A stretch of DNA of 64,000 nt from G020348385 sp964538085 (GTDB taxonomy: Bacteria > Acidobacteriota > Aminicenantia > Aminicenantales > Aminicenantaceae): the NCBI GenBank assembly GCA_964538085.1, contig CAZIDF010000008.1, forward strand, positions 85,053-149,052, given 5' to 3'. Every line of letters starts with the position of its first letter. Positions within the stretch are counted from its first letter, which is position 1. The notes beneath the pieces are model-generated. The model was not told the DNA's origin. It did not search any database and was given only the letters and a program-made list of their open reading frames with translations. Below, piece by piece: positions 43,154 to 52,912 of this stretch. A program made the translations under genes and the position numbers.

Positions 43154-46100
43154 TCAGAGAGTGGAAAGATAGTGTTGGGCCCAGATATGATTGATGTTCA
43201 ATCCCAAGGCATTCTCGAATTCTGATTTGGCTTTTTCCTTATCTCCCTTTCCCAAATAGCTCAAGCCCAATAAATAATGCGCTTGGGCTTTCCGGAACGC
43301 TGCCGATTGCCTTTCCCCGAACTTAGCGAAAAAATCCATGTCCGCTGTCGCTTCCAATCTTTCTTCTGCAAACTGTTTCAATCCCGAAAACATCCGCATG
43401 GCATCCTCTTTTCGTCCTAATTCCCGGTAGGACATCCCTTGGTAAAAACTCAACTCAGACCATTCTCTTTCCTGCTCGATAGCCTTTTCATGATATTCTC
43501 TAGACTTTCCCTCATCTCCCAGACTTTCATATGCTAAACCCACAAAATACTGGACTCGCGGCTCCCCTCCTCCACGAACCGGCTTGCCGACTTCCAAATT
43601 CTCTGGATACTCCAATGCAGCGAGAAAACTCCTGAGGGCGCTCTCATAACCTCCGGATGAAAAAGATCGCAGCCCACGCAAGAGATGGGCATCGACATAC
43701 ACGTTGTGGATCCTCCCTCCTCCTTCCCACACATGGAAGTGATGGGTTTGGAGCAACTCGATCGCTCTTTCATAATCTCCCATCTGAACCAAAAGACCGA
43801 TCTCCCGGGATAGAGCATCGTCCCTCATTCGCACAATCTCGTGGTTCTCCGCCAAGAGGGCAAGCCTTTTGTCCGGAGATACTCCCCCCGCTTCATACAA
43901 AATGTCTAACTCATAGTAAAGCCGGGGCTCCGAAGGAGCAAACGCACGGGCCTTCTCCATGCTCTCTATCGCGCGGGCAACATCATTTTGCACCCGGGCA
44001 TACGCTAATCCCAAGTTGCGATGGCATAGGGCAAAATGATCATCCAAAGATATGGATATATCCCAGTGCTTTATAGCTTCTTCCGGTTGATGGTCGAACA
44101 ACAGGTTTCCCATATAATAGAATGCTTTAGAATCCAACGGATTTTTCTCAAGGGCTTGTTTGAGGACATCCCTGGTTTCCCATCGGAAGGGAAAACAGAA
44201 ATCTGGAGGCATTTGACTGGCTCTTTTGTAATACGCGACGGCTTTATCCTCGTCTCCTTTTTTCCCAAAATAATACCCTATATAGTAATATACCATCGGA
44301 AATGGAGATTTTTGTCGCTCCAACCGGCTCAGCACATCGATCGCTTCATTCCATAATCCGGCCCTCCCGTAGTCCACAGCCAGCTCCAGAAAATTTTGAG
44401 CAAAATAATGCATTTTCGAGTCTAATTTTTTTTGATGTGCGGCGGCTTCACTCTTGTGTCCCAACTCTGCCAGTAACATTCCTAGCTCATTGGCCGCCCA
44501 AAAGTTTATGGGATCTTCTGACAATATCTTTTCCGCAGTCCAAGAGGCCTCTTCCTTTTTGCCGATTTTTCTCAGCAACACAGATTTCAGATTCTGTGCC
44601 CGCAAATTCATAGTATTCAATGCAAGAGATTTGTCGATAAACTCCAGGGCTTTCGGATACTCCCCCTTGATGCATGTAAGTTCTGCCAATTCATAATAAC
44701 TCGCTGCTCCCCACGCCTGACTCCACGCAGCTCTGAAAAAAGCATCATAAGCCTCGTCATATCTGTGCTGTGAACGAAGAGCCAATCCAAGATAATAGTA
44801 TGCCTCCCCATCTTTTGGCCTGACGTAATTTTTTGTCGCTCTTCGCAAGGCCCGATTTAAACATTCTTCGGCTTGGACAAACATGCCCCGTTTGCAAAAG
44901 AGGATAGCCAAAGCCGTGTTGACAGCATAATTGTCCGGATCTCTTTTCAGAGCTTCCTCATAATAAGGATAGGGCTCGAGGGCTGGATTCAAGAACTGTT
45001 CCAGTTTTAATCCTGTGTGGTAGAGTTCGTCTACCGTGCCGATCTTTTCTGGGGTAGGTGGAGATTTGACCGCTTCTGGCAAGGAATTTCCTTCTGGCTT
45101 TTCGGGAACATAACTGATCAGGTTCTCCCCCGCAGGGGAAAAAAGTGAAAATCGAAGGTTTTCCCTCTGCAAATCGATTGGAAGTTTTAGCTCCTCAAAA
45201 TAGGGAGCCTGCGGAGAAATATCGATTGTCTTTTCAAACACAACTTTTTTTCCTGCCAATAAGACCAGCTTTGCACCCCGATGCGAGCGGGTTGTATTCA
45301 ATCCCATCTGTACAAATCCCTCAGGATTCGTTTCAAGATAGAGGGCGGCTTCTCTGTTGGCATTTTTTACACCCTGGATCTTCCGCAAAGGAAACCAGAG
45401 CTGCTTGACCACCCTCGCTTCAAAAGGCTGGAGCCAGCTGTAATCAGGCTGGTTGTCCGAGTAGGCTCCGACCATCAACTCGATATATGGGCCATCCGCG
45501 TCGGTCAGGATCTTTTCCCACATCTTTCCCTGCGTTCCAGTTCCCCATGTCCAGAACTTCTTGCCCGGAACGATGTGGTGATCTGCGACATGAACCACGC
45601 CGGCCTTTTTCCCATGGTCGTATCCAGCCGAAAAATCCTCCTCACAATCCCAGGCAAAAAAGGATGTGGGAGCTGGATGGTTTTTGTACCAGCTGATGTC
45701 CACACCTTGGGTATAATCCACACCATTGAAGACCTCGGTCGAAATCGGCCAGCGCGAAAATTGATTTTTCCCGTGGAAAGTGGCAAATTCAGTACCCGGT
45801 GGAAAGATGATCTGGTAATCCTCGTTGGCATGAACCGCCACATTGGCCCAATAAAGCATGGACTGGGCCAGAGGCGTGCGGTTGAAGAGTTTGACCGTCG
45901 CCTCCAGGTAGGATCTCTCGGGATAAAGAGTGAGACCGATGATCCATTTGGTCCGGTGGCGGATCTCCACCTCCCCTATCCATATGGTTTTGCTGCCATC
46001 GGGATTTTCTGTCAGGGTGTAGTCGACCGGCATAAATGACGTGGCCCTGTGATGATGGGGAAAATTCCACTCCACTCCACCGGATATCCAAGCCCCCAAC

Positions 46101-46501
46101 ATACCGATCAAGGCGGGCTTTATGACGTTTTGGCGATAGAAAAAATCATACCCGTTGGTCTTATCCAGGGCAGAGAAAATTCTCCCGCCGATCTCCGGAA
46201 GCACGCAGATCTGCACATAGTCATTCTCGAGATACAGCGCTTTGTATGTTTTGTCCTCGTATTGGTCTGTCAGCATATCCAGCATCGGATAGGGATAGAT
46301 CGGCCCTCTGGCCCCTTGATAGGCACGTCCGTTGTAGAAGAGGGGAAATTTGTCGGGTTCACCCACGAGGTAAGTGGGAATGATAAGAGACTCTTCCCAA
46401 GCCTTAACATCCGGAAAAGCAAAAGAGGATTGTGTTCCCCACAACAATACGACCATCCCAAGAACAAGCGATAGGGCACCCCATCTTTCCCTTTTTTTCA
46501 T
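43154..46501 (-). CDS. Secreted DUF5107/TPR protein
   Basis: 1115 aa. A signal peptide (SLVLGMVVLLWGTQSSFAF) is followed by DUF5107, a galactose-mutarotase-like fold (YKALYLENDYVQICVLPEIGGRIFSALDKTNGYDFFYRQN; PHHHRATSFMPVDY). From about 500 there are more than ten TPR units (e.g. AEECLNRALRRATKNYVRPKDGEAYYYLGLALRSQHRYDEAYDAFFRAAW). The layout matches large proteins thought to bind glycans. It is the 3' end of a run with a DUF2784-like protein (4-bp overlap) and a barrel protein. Confidence 0.88.
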   Translation of the reverse strand: MKKRERWGALSLVLGMVVLLWGTQSSFAFPDVKAWEESLIIPTYLVGEPDKFPLFYNGRAYQGARGPIYPYPMLDMLTDQYEDKTYKALYLENDYVQICVLPEIGGRIFSALDKTNGYDFFYRQNVIKPALIGMLGAWISGGVEWNFPHHHRATSFMPVDYTLTENPDGSKTIWIGEVEIRHRTKWIIGLTLYPERSYLEATVKLFNRTPLAQSMLYWANVAVHANEDYQIIFPPGTEFATFHGKNQFSRWPISTEVFNGVDYTQGVDISWYKNHPAPTSFFAWDCEEDFSAGYDHGKKAGVVHVADHHIVPGKKFWTWGTGTQGKMWEKILTDADGPYIELMVGAYSDNQPDYSWLQPFEARVVKQLWFPLRKIQGVKNANREAALYLETNPEGFVQMGLNTTRSHRGAKLVLLAGKKVVFEKTIDISPQAPYFEELKLPIDLQRENLRFSLFSPAGENLISYVPEKPEGNSLPEAVKSPPTPEKIGTVDELYHTGLKLEQFLNPALEPYPYYEEALKRDPDNYAVNTALAILFCKRGMFVQAEECLNRALRRATKNYVRPKDGEAYYYLGLALRSQHRYDEAYDAFFRAAWSQAWGAASYYELAELTCIKGEYPKALEFIDKSLALNTMNLRAQNLKSVLLRKIGKKEEASWTAEKILSEDPINFWAANELGMLLAELGHKSEAAAHQKKLDSKMHYFAQNFLELAVDYGRAGLWNEAIDVLSRLERQKSPFPMVYYYIGYYFGKKGDEDKAVAYYKRASQMPPDFCFPFRWETRDVLKQALEKNPLDSKAFYYMGNLLFDHQPEEAIKHWDISISLDDHFALCHRNLGLAYARVQNDVARAIESMEKARAFAPSEPRLYYELDILYEAGGVSPDKRLALLAENHEIVRMRDDALSREIGLLVQMGDYERAIELLQTHHFHVWEGGGRIHNVYVDAHLLRGLRSFSSGGYESALRSFLAALEYPENLEVGKPVRGGGEPRVQYFVGLAYESLGDEGKSREYHEKAIEQEREWSELSFYQGMSYRELGRKEDAMRMFSGLKQFAEERLEATADMDFFAKFGERQSAAFRKAQAHYLLGLSYLGKGDKEKAKSEFENALGLNINHIWAQHYLSTL

Positions 46502-46896
46502 TCTTTTTCCTTCGATCTATTTTTATCTTTTCTCCTCTTGAAATCGCGCACATTCAACCCGATCGATAGACAAAAAGCGGTAACTAAAAAAGCGATAGCG
46601 AATTTATCCACCAGCGCCCGGCTGACATCCAGACCGGTCAATTGCTCGACAAGGAATTCTAGATAGGAGGTCGAACTATCGTACAGGCCCAGTTTCATCC
46701 TCACCTGCCAGTGCCAATCCGTGCAGGGACAATAGCCGAAGCCATACCAGATCCCCAAAAAAAACCAGGATAATGCTGTCAACAGGATAATAACCAGATT
46801 GGCCAATCTCGTCTTTTTCCAGATCCATCCAAAAACGATGAACAGAATAAGACAGGTGTGGAATACAAAGAAAAAAATGTTCAGGAAGACGTACAT
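46498..46896 (-). CDS. DUF2784-like membrane protein
   Basis: 132 aa with about four transmembrane helices. VFHTCLILFIVFGWIWKK...SWFFLGIWYGFGYCPCTDWHWQVRMKLG resembles DUF2784, including the CPxTxW motif followed by a charged helix. A His in TM1 (FHT) and paired Cys are conserved features. No function is known for the family. It overlaps the DUF5107 gene by 4 bp, so the two are coupled. Confidence 0.65.
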   Translation of the reverse strand: MYVFLNIFFFVFHTCLILFIVFGWIWKKTRLANLVIILLTALSWFFLGIWYGFGYCPCTDWHWQVRMKLGLYDSSTSYLEFLVEQLTGLDVSRALVDKFAIAFLVTAFCLSIGLNVRDFKRRKDKNRSKEKE

Positions 46897-46904
46897 GCTC
46901 CGAA

Positions 46905-47507
46905 CTAAAATTCTATCCCAAAATTCAACCTGATATAAAAAGCATCATTGTAGAACGACTCCTTTGGATCGTATATATAAATAAAAGAACTTCCCAGGTT
47001 CAAGGCTAGATGGGGATTGGATTTCCATAAAAATATTTTTACCCCCGGATTTCCAACCAAGTGATAATAGACTCCGCTATAACTATACCACTCTCCCCAG
47101 TTTATCCCCCCTCCCCCAGAGATATACAGTTGGAATAAACCCCATTTGGGGAGACTGTAGATTCCTTTCAAACCCAATGCCGAAAATCCATAGCTGTTTT
47201 CGCCAGAATTATAAGGGAAACTGGGATGGTGAAAGGTCCATTCATCGAGCACGCTCTGATAGTTGAAATCCAACTGCAAACCAAAACTCGGGGAGAGGTT
47301 GAGCTGGGCATACCCGCCCAGATGAAACTGAAGGACATGCCGGTCAGACCAGGGCCTGTAATGCCAGCGGAAGGTGTAACCTGTCCCCCAGGACCATCCT
47401 CCGTATACTCCCCATGTGAATTTTTTCGATCGTTGGGGAAAAAGAGGCAAAGCCAGGTATACAAGAAAGAGAATAATGGATGCCTGCTTGACCAACTTTT
47501 TTTGCAT
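46905..47507 (-). CDS. Outer-membrane beta-barrel protein, unknown
   Basis: 200 aa. Signal peptide (VKQASIILFLVYLALPLFPQ), then amphipathic strands rich in Gly, Trp and Tyr (FTWGVYGGWSWGTGYTFRWHYRPW; LGGYAQLNLSPSFGLQLDFNYQ; LFQLYISGGGGINWGEWYSY; HLALNLGSSFIYIYD), ending RLNFGIEF with a terminal Phe. It begins the run leading to DUF2784-like and DUF5107-TPR genes. Confidence 0.75.
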   Translation of the reverse strand: MQKKLVKQASIILFLVYLALPLFPQRSKKFTWGVYGGWSWGTGYTFRWHYRPWSDRHVLQFHLGGYAQLNLSPSFGLQLDFNYQSVLDEWTFHHPSFPYNSGENSYGFSALGLKGIYSLPKWGLFQLYISGGGGINWGEWYSYSGVYYHLVGNPGVKIFLWKSNPHLALNLGSSFIYIYDPKESFYNDAFYIRLNFGIEF

Positions 47508-47646
47508 CGTAAATACCCCTTTTTATCGTATTCTTCCTAAGTATAGCCAATTGAAATGATTTCGTGAACAGTTATTTATCGCCCGAGCGAATCCTTTTGT
47601 GATTGGGTTACGTATATATAAATGGGGATGGGAAAGGAAGAACAAA

Positions 47647-47823
47647 ATGAAAACAAAAACGAAAATCGCCATCTTGGTGGTTGCAGTCCTTCTTTCCCTG
47701 TTCGGTTTTAATCTGATCACATGCAACGACTGTGTCATGGAAATGCTTGCAGGAAAGGATGCCGGTTACACAGTAACGACACAAGTGATTTCTGTCGTGC
47801 CGAATATGGCAGCGGTACCTTAG
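47647..47823 (+). CDS. Small single-helix membrane or secreted peptide
   Basis: 58 aa from ATG 47647 with GGAAAGGAAG a few bases upstream. It has a basic start, one hydrophobic helix (IAILVVAVLLSLFGFNLITC), a CNDC pair, and a 30-residue polar tail. It may be an exported peptide or a small membrane protein. It stands alone between opposite-strand genes. No homologue is recognised. Confidence 0.45.
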   Translation: MKTKTKIAILVVAVLLSLFGFNLITCNDCVMEMLAGKDAGYTVTTQVISVVPNMAAVP

Positions 47824-47828
47824 ATCTA

Positions 47829-48404
47829 TTACTGGAGACTTTTAAGAGCCTTTATAAAAATGCGCCGCATTTTAATGCCTTGGATTTCGCCGGACACGCC
47901 ATCCAAAGCTTTAAAATCATACCCTTTTTTCTTTTTGAAATAAGCAACCCAGAAAGGATAATAAATCTTCCTTCCTTCAGATATTTCCGTAGCATGAGGA
48001 TGGCTGCGTGTCCGTAACCCGTGCTCCAACAGGATACCTTTATACTGGTCCAGAGCCATTTTTGCAGCTTCGGACGAAGAAATTTCAAAATCACAGGCAG
48101 GCCCAGGTGCTTGAAGGCCTTTTACGAGATCCAAGCCATGCTCTGCGTAGAGCACAGTATGCCCCAGAAGACCATCCACAAAAAGAGCCACGTGTTGTTG
48201 ACTTGTGGGTGTGTTTTTCTGCCTCTTTTCATCCTTTTCGACCAGAACATCGAATAGATAAAAGGGCAGGTACACAACCTCCAATCTTTCGGGAGAAATA
48301 TGTCTTTTCAGAAGAGAAAATTTAGAAACCAAGGGGAATGATGATTTCTCAGTAGAAAAGAGTCTCCCAGCCTGTTGTTGGGAGACTATCGGTTCGATGA
48401 ACAT
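47829..48404 (-). CDS. Hypothetical protein
   Basis: 191 aa, no signal peptide or transmembrane segment. EVVYLPFYLFDVLVEK, HVALFVDGLLGHTVLY and KIYYPFWVAYFKKKKGYDFKALDGVSGEIQGIKMR suggest a beta-rich fold, and the last part resembles PepSY-like tails seen in several unrelated families. It follows the 90-residue membrane protein by 4 bp and so probably belongs to the SSS-symporter operon. Confidence 0.55.
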   Translation of the reverse strand: MFIEPIVSQQQAGRLFSTEKSSFPLVSKFSLLKRHISPERLEVVYLPFYLFDVLVEKDEKRQKNTPTSQQHVALFVDGLLGHTVLYAEHGLDLVKGLQAPGPACDFEISSSEAAKMALDQYKGILLEHGLRTRSHPHATEISEGRKIYYPFWVAYFKKKKGYDFKALDGVSGEIQGIKMRRIFIKALKSLQ

Positions 48405-48408
48405 ACAA

Positions 48409-48660
48409 TTATCTTCTGCGGCGTTTGTTGGATCTCCCTTTCAAGAAGGAAAAAATGCCGGCCGCAAGAAGCAGGGCTGCAGCGATGATGTTCGTAACGA
48501 TCCCACGCATCAACGGGACGTTTTCTGTGCCTTTGACAAAAAATGTGGCCAGCAGAACCACTATGCCGAAAAAGAGCCAGAAAACTCCCATGATTTCCAA
48601 GGGTTCGAAGCTCTGTTTTTGTTCTGACTGATTATCGTTTGTTTGCATTCGGTCCTCCAT
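48409..48660 (-). CDS. Small two-helix membrane protein
   Basis: 83 aa from ATG 48660 (GAGGG just upstream); ATG 48648 after GGAGG is also possible. Two hydrophobic helices (IMGVFWLFFGIVVLLATFFV; RGIVTNIIAAALLLAAGIFSFL) frame a short loop, and the end is a KRRRR tail, placing both ends in the cytoplasm. It follows another two-helix protein and the SSS symporter. Function is not known. Confidence 0.6.
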   Translation of the reverse strand: MEDRMQTNDNQSEQKQSFEPLEIMGVFWLFFGIVVLLATFFVKGTENVPLMRGIVTNIIAAALLLAAGIFSFLKGRSNKRRRR

Positions 48661-48667
48661 CTTGCCC

Positions 48668-48871
48668 TCAGAATATGACATAGAGAACGACCTGGATTCC
48701 CAGAAAGACAGTGGCCCAGATCCTCAGGTCCCGCCAACGCTTCTTATCCAACGCTCCTTCGAATATGAACTTAGGGGGACGAAACCAAGCCCAGATGATC
48801 ATGCCGATAAAAAATAAGGCGGCAATATATTTCCCTAAAACAGGAGGCAAACTTTCCAACCATCCCATCAT
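48668..48871 (-). CDS. Small two-helix membrane protein next to SSS symporter
   Basis: 67 aa: YIAALFFIGMIIWAWFR and LRIWATVFLGIQVVLYVIF with a charged loop between. It starts 2 bp after the symporter stop. Such small partners accompany some sodium/solute symporters, so an accessory role is inferred, not shown. Confidence 0.6.
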   Translation of the reverse strand: MMGWLESLPPVLGKYIAALFFIGMIIWAWFRPPKFIFEGALDKKRWRDLRIWATVFLGIQVVLYVIF

Positions 48872-48872
48872 T

Positions 48873-50390
48873 TTATTCCTCCCCTTCGGCTCTTTTTTTC
48901 AAGATGCCTTGCATGTTTTCATCCTTCATCACAAGTCCGTAGACCAATCCCTCCAGTTTCTCGATCGGATCGGGTTTGGTCAACAAGCTGACTATGATCG
49001 TGATCAAGATCGATCCTAAAAAGGACCACCAAGCGATGTACAGAAAACTGGCTTTGGTTACGAAAAATAACGAGCTGGAGATGGCCACGCCGCCCAAAAG
49101 TCCGAACAATCCGCCCCATTGATTGGCTCGCTTCCAGTAGATCCCGAGCAAGGTGATGGCAAATGTGGGCCCCTGGAATATGGACAAAAGAGTCTGCATC
49201 GCCACATAGATCCCAGGAAATGCTTTCGTGACCGGGGCAAAGGCGATAGCCCATATCACGAAAACGAGGGTGAGGATCCGGCCGACTTTGAGATAGTGTT
49301 TGTCCGAAGCATCTTTCTTGAAAAATCGCTGGTAGATGTCCCGTGTCCAGAGCGTAGCGGCAGAGTTAAGTGTGGAATCCACGCTGGAGATGAGGGCGGC
49401 CATAAAAGCGGCAAACACAAGTCCTGCCAGGCCCGCAGGCAACAAGTTTTTGATCAGCCAGGGAAAGGCCTTGTCCATGTCCGCTCCAGCTAATCCAGGA
49501 TTGAGAGCCAGGGCAAGCAGCCCAGGCAGCACCACCAGGATAGGGATGAACATCTTGGGAAGAGCTGCGAACATCATGCCAGCCTTGGCATCCCATTCGC
49601 TGCGGGCTCCGAGTGTCCGCTGGATGATGGCCTGATGGCAGCACCACCAGGCTGGGGATAGGACAAGAGCCAGCCCGAAGATCATGCCCAGCCAGGGGTA
49701 GGTGGGATTACTCAACGGTAAAAACAACTTGAAGTGATCGGGATTGGCAGGCTTTATGGCTTCCACAAGACCGGACCATCCGCCTACGGTCCAAAGACCG
49801 AGTACAGTGAGAGCCACCCCGCCGATGAACATCACGAGAAGTTGGACCACATCGGTCATAGCGACGGCTGCAAGCCCTCCAGTGATGGTATAAACCCCGA
49901 CGATCAGGGCTGTGATAAGGAGGCTGAATTCTACCGGGATACCCAGGTATTCGTTAAGCATAAGGCCGCTGGCCCAGAAAAAAACTCCCAATACACAGGC
50001 CAAAAATGCCCCCCAGAGTATGGCCTCGATCACCCGCACGGCCGTGTTGTATCGTCTACCCAGGAATTCCGGGACCGTGTAAACGCCGGCTTTCCAGTAA
50101 TAGGGAACGAACAATAGAGCTGCAAGCACCATGGCCGGGATGGCGCCGATCCACTCATAGTTGGCCTGGGCGATCCCGAACCTGTAGGCTCCGCCTGCCG
50201 CTCCCATGTAATCGTAAGCACCGATGTTGGTGCCGATGATGGACATGCTGATCACCCACCAGGGCAGCATCTTCCCGGCAAGGAAATAGTCTTCTTCGGT
50301 TTTGACATACTTCTTGAAATACACGCCGAAGATAGGGATCGCGACCAGGTAGGCGATAACGATGACCAGATCAATTCCGTGTATGCCCAT
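48873..50390 (-). CDS. Sodium:solute symporter (SSS/SGLT family)
   Basis: 505 aa, about 14 transmembrane helices. YLVAIPIFGVYFKKYVKTEEDYFLAGKMLPWWVISMSIIGTNIGAYDYMGAAGGAYRFG is the family start; TGGLAAVAMTDVVQLLVMFIGG, AALISSVDSTLNSAATLWTRDIYQRFFKK and the GGLFGLLGG end complete it. It imports a solute with sodium; the neighbours (TonB receptor, esterase) suggest a sugar, acid or ester product. It is followed by two small membrane proteins. Confidence 0.92.
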   Translation of the reverse strand: MGIHGIDLVIVIAYLVAIPIFGVYFKKYVKTEEDYFLAGKMLPWWVISMSIIGTNIGAYDYMGAAGGAYRFGIAQANYEWIGAIPAMVLAALLFVPYYWKAGVYTVPEFLGRRYNTAVRVIEAILWGAFLACVLGVFFWASGLMLNEYLGIPVEFSLLITALIVGVYTITGGLAAVAMTDVVQLLVMFIGGVALTVLGLWTVGGWSGLVEAIKPANPDHFKLFLPLSNPTYPWLGMIFGLALVLSPAWWCCHQAIIQRTLGARSEWDAKAGMMFAALPKMFIPILVVLPGLLALALNPGLAGADMDKAFPWLIKNLLPAGLAGLVFAAFMAALISSVDSTLNSAATLWTRDIYQRFFKKDASDKHYLKVGRILTLVFVIWAIAFAPVTKAFPGIYVAMQTLLSIFQGPTFAITLLGIYWKRANQWGGLFGLLGGVAISSSLFFVTKASFLYIAWWSFLGSILITIIVSLLTKPDPIEKLEGLVYGLVMKDENMQGILKKRAEGEE

Positions 50391-50478
50391 GGATAACTCC
50401 CTCGTCCATTGTTGCCTACACTATATAAAAATTCCCCTCAAAAACTCAAACATAAAAAATCAATAAATAAAAAAAAGA

Positions 50479-52386
50479 CTATTTATGAAAAGTGTATTTG
50501 AATCCTAAAGCAACGGCTCTGGCTTTCATCGGGTATCCGGGTTCTGTCACATAACCGTTATCCAAGAGGTTCTCGCCCTTGAGGAATACATCCACATTTG
50601 AAATCCTCACAGAAAAAACCGCGTTCAGGACAAAATAGCCGGGTATCCGGACGATGTCATTGAAGACGAGCACCTCTGCACTGGATGAGTATAACCCAAA
50701 CAGCGTAAATTTTGTGTTCTTCGGTCCTTTGACATTCAGGACAAAATTCAGTTGAGACCGGGGAACTAGGTCCAACGGACGGTCTTCATCCTCGTTCACT
50801 CCATCGAGGTAAGTGTAATTGACGGAAAGGTCGAACCCCTGGAATGTTTTGGATAATTCCATCTCAAATCCAGCTATATGGGCCTGTCCTATGTTCAAAT
50901 TCGTCTGGCTTCCATCGATCTGCCGGACGCTTTGGATGAGATCCTTTATTTTGTTGTAAAAAACAGCTCCGGATAACAGGAAATCTCTCTCATACAGGAA
51001 TCCCAGTTCGAAACTCGTGCCCCTCTCATCCCTGAGATCTGGATTTCCCCCCGAAGAGCTGTACAGGGACCTCATCGAGGGGAATCGTGACTTTTGAGAG
51101 ACGGAAATCCGGATATCCATATAATCAGAAGGATTGAACTTGAGGCCGGCAATGGGATTCAAGGATGTTTTGTTCTCCCCTATAAATTTCCTAAGGTGGT
51201 CGAGGCTCACGCCTGCGATCAACCGCCATTTGGGATTCAACCGAAAATGGTTTTCCAATCCGAGGGAAACCGTCTGGTGCTGGAATTCTTCCCAAGCTTC
51301 TCCGATATCATCCTGAGTTCTGACCCTGTCGTCACGGAAATTCAGGCTGAATTTCCACTCATTTTGGGATGCATACGGCAAAGTGCCCAAAATGAATGCG
51401 CCATAGGAGTCGTTTTTATAAGTGGATACCCACTGCAAGTCATTATAATCCGGACGGGTGTAGGCATCCAGGACATTGAAATGGCGCACATAATAACTTC
51501 TGACCTTGAGGTTCCCACGCTTAAAAATAGTAAAGGTGCCACCCAGATTGAGCTGCCACCTGTCCCAATCCTTGAACCGCCAATAGCGGGGCCTGTAGTA
51601 TTCTGTTGCTGCCGGAATGCCATAGTCTGAAGTGTAATATCCGGCCTCGAACAGGATTTCACTCTTATCATTGGGATAAAAATACACCTTCCCCGTGAAA
51701 TTGGCCCTCGAGTAGCCGCTGTTATCCATCGCGGTGTGACGGCCTTCCTGTTTCCACTCGAATCCATCGGATTTATCGTAGGAAAAAAAGCCAGAGAAAA
51801 AGACTTTTTTCCAGCGAAGGGAGCCGGTCGATGCAAGATTGAACGCCTTCTGGCTGTCATAGGATGTGCTCAAAGAAAAGGAAGGAGATTCGGGTCTTCG
51901 GGTAATGACATTCACGATCCCGCCCATGGCGTTCGGACCGTAAAGGACAGAAGATGCCCCTCTGACCACCTTGATGTTTTCGATTTCTTCCGTGGTGATG
52001 GTTTTCAGGTCGAAGGAGTTGAAATAAGGTTCATAAATCGGGATCCCGTCATAGAGCAGAGCAATTCTCTGGCCTTCGAGCCCGCGGATTTTGAGGTGAA
52101 ATTCGTTTTTGGACCCGACCGAGACAAACGTCCCTGAGGAATAAGAAAGCACATCCGATAGGTTTCTGGGCAGCAGGGCTTCCATTTTTTCCTTGAGGAT
52201 TATGGTTGTGGTGGACAGAGGAACATCCTTGGGGCGCTCTGCTTCGACAACGATCTCCTCTGTTATCTGTTTTTGTTTTTTGCCTTCTTCCTGTTCTTTT
52301 TCCTGAGCAAAAAAGTCGGGTGGCGATAAAAGTGTTGCCATAATGAGCAAGCACGATAGTGCTAAGAATGCAATTCGGTGTTTCAT
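50479..52386 (-). CDS. TonB-dependent outer-membrane receptor
   Basis: 635 aa, on the short side for the family. Signal peptide, then EEIVVEAERPKDVPLSTTTIILKEKMEALLPRNLSDVLSYSSGTFVSVGSKNEFHLKIRGLEGQRIALLYDGIPI and VVRGASSVLYGPNAMGGIVNVITRRP, the plug domain. The 22-strand barrel follows and ends AVALGFKYTFHK. No N-terminal STN signalling domain is present. It takes up a ligand using TonB energy; the operon has an esterase upstream and an SSS symporter downstream. Confidence 0.93.
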   Translation of the reverse strand: MKHRIAFLALSCLLIMATLLSPPDFFAQEKEQEEGKKQKQITEEIVVEAERPKDVPLSTTTIILKEKMEALLPRNLSDVLSYSSGTFVSVGSKNEFHLKIRGLEGQRIALLYDGIPIYEPYFNSFDLKTITTEEIENIKVVRGASSVLYGPNAMGGIVNVITRRPESPSFSLSTSYDSQKAFNLASTGSLRWKKVFFSGFFSYDKSDGFEWKQEGRHTAMDNSGYSRANFTGKVYFYPNDKSEILFEAGYYTSDYGIPAATEYYRPRYWRFKDWDRWQLNLGGTFTIFKRGNLKVRSYYVRHFNVLDAYTRPDYNDLQWVSTYKNDSYGAFILGTLPYASQNEWKFSLNFRDDRVRTQDDIGEAWEEFQHQTVSLGLENHFRLNPKWRLIAGVSLDHLRKFIGENKTSLNPIAGLKFNPSDYMDIRISVSQKSRFPSMRSLYSSSGGNPDLRDERGTSFELGFLYERDFLLSGAVFYNKIKDLIQSVRQIDGSQTNLNIGQAHIAGFEMELSKTFQGFDLSVNYTYLDGVNEDEDRPLDLVPRSQLNFVLNVKGPKNTKFTLFGLYSSSAEVLVFNDIVRIPGYFVLNAVFSVRISNVDVFLKGENLLDNGYVTEPGYPMKARAVALGFKYTFHK

Positions 52387-52886
52387 TTCAGGTCCTTCTC
52401 ATATTCGATAAGCCTATATTTTGGGCATCCTTCCCAAGGGATCCATCTCTTCACATAAAATCCACAGCTAAGATACATCTTTTGGGCAGGAATGAAAAAG
52501 GGATGGTCTAGCGTGGATACTTTTGCTCTACTGAATCTCCTCTTTTGGAACCGCCGGAGAATTTCTGCGATCTGCAGTTTTCCGAATCCTCGCCCCTGAT
52601 ACTCGGGAAGGATACCGTTGTGTCCAATGATGCCCAATGTCGGCCACTGCCTCGGGTCATAGGATGCGAAACCGATGAGTTTATCATCGAGCCAACTCAG
52701 AAATGTGCAGTCTCCGATGCCACCAGGATCTTCATATACATCGGTATCGAACCGTTCCCATCCTTCGGCTTCATTAGCCCAAAAATCCGGTTCGGAGGTG
52801 ACAAGATCGGCATAACAGATTTTCAAGATCGAAGCAATCTTCCCCGGTTCTTGAACGTGAGGTGATGTGAACTTTAGATCGGACAT
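52383..52886 (-). CDS. GNAT-family acetyltransferase
   Basis: 167 aa from ATG 52886 (AAAGG about 5 nt upstream). The longer ORF start lies inside the esterase gene. It has IIGHNGILPEYQGRGFGKLQIAEILRRF with the acetyl-CoA loop and ALVSTLDHPFFIPAQKMYLSCGF-type C-terminal strand. The substrate is unknown. It lies between the esterase (26 bp) and TonB receptor (4-bp overlap). Confidence 0.85.
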   Translation of the reverse strand: MSDLKFTSPHVQEPGKIASILKICYADLVTSEPDFWANEAEGWERFDTDVYEDPGGIGDCTFLSWLDDKLIGFASYDPRQWPTLGIIGHNGILPEYQGRGFGKLQIAEILRRFQKRRFSRAKVSTLDHPFFIPAQKMYLSCGFYVKRWIPWEGCPKYRLIEYEKDLK

Positions 52887-52912
52887 GACAACCTTTGTGT
52901 CAGAGTATTCGT

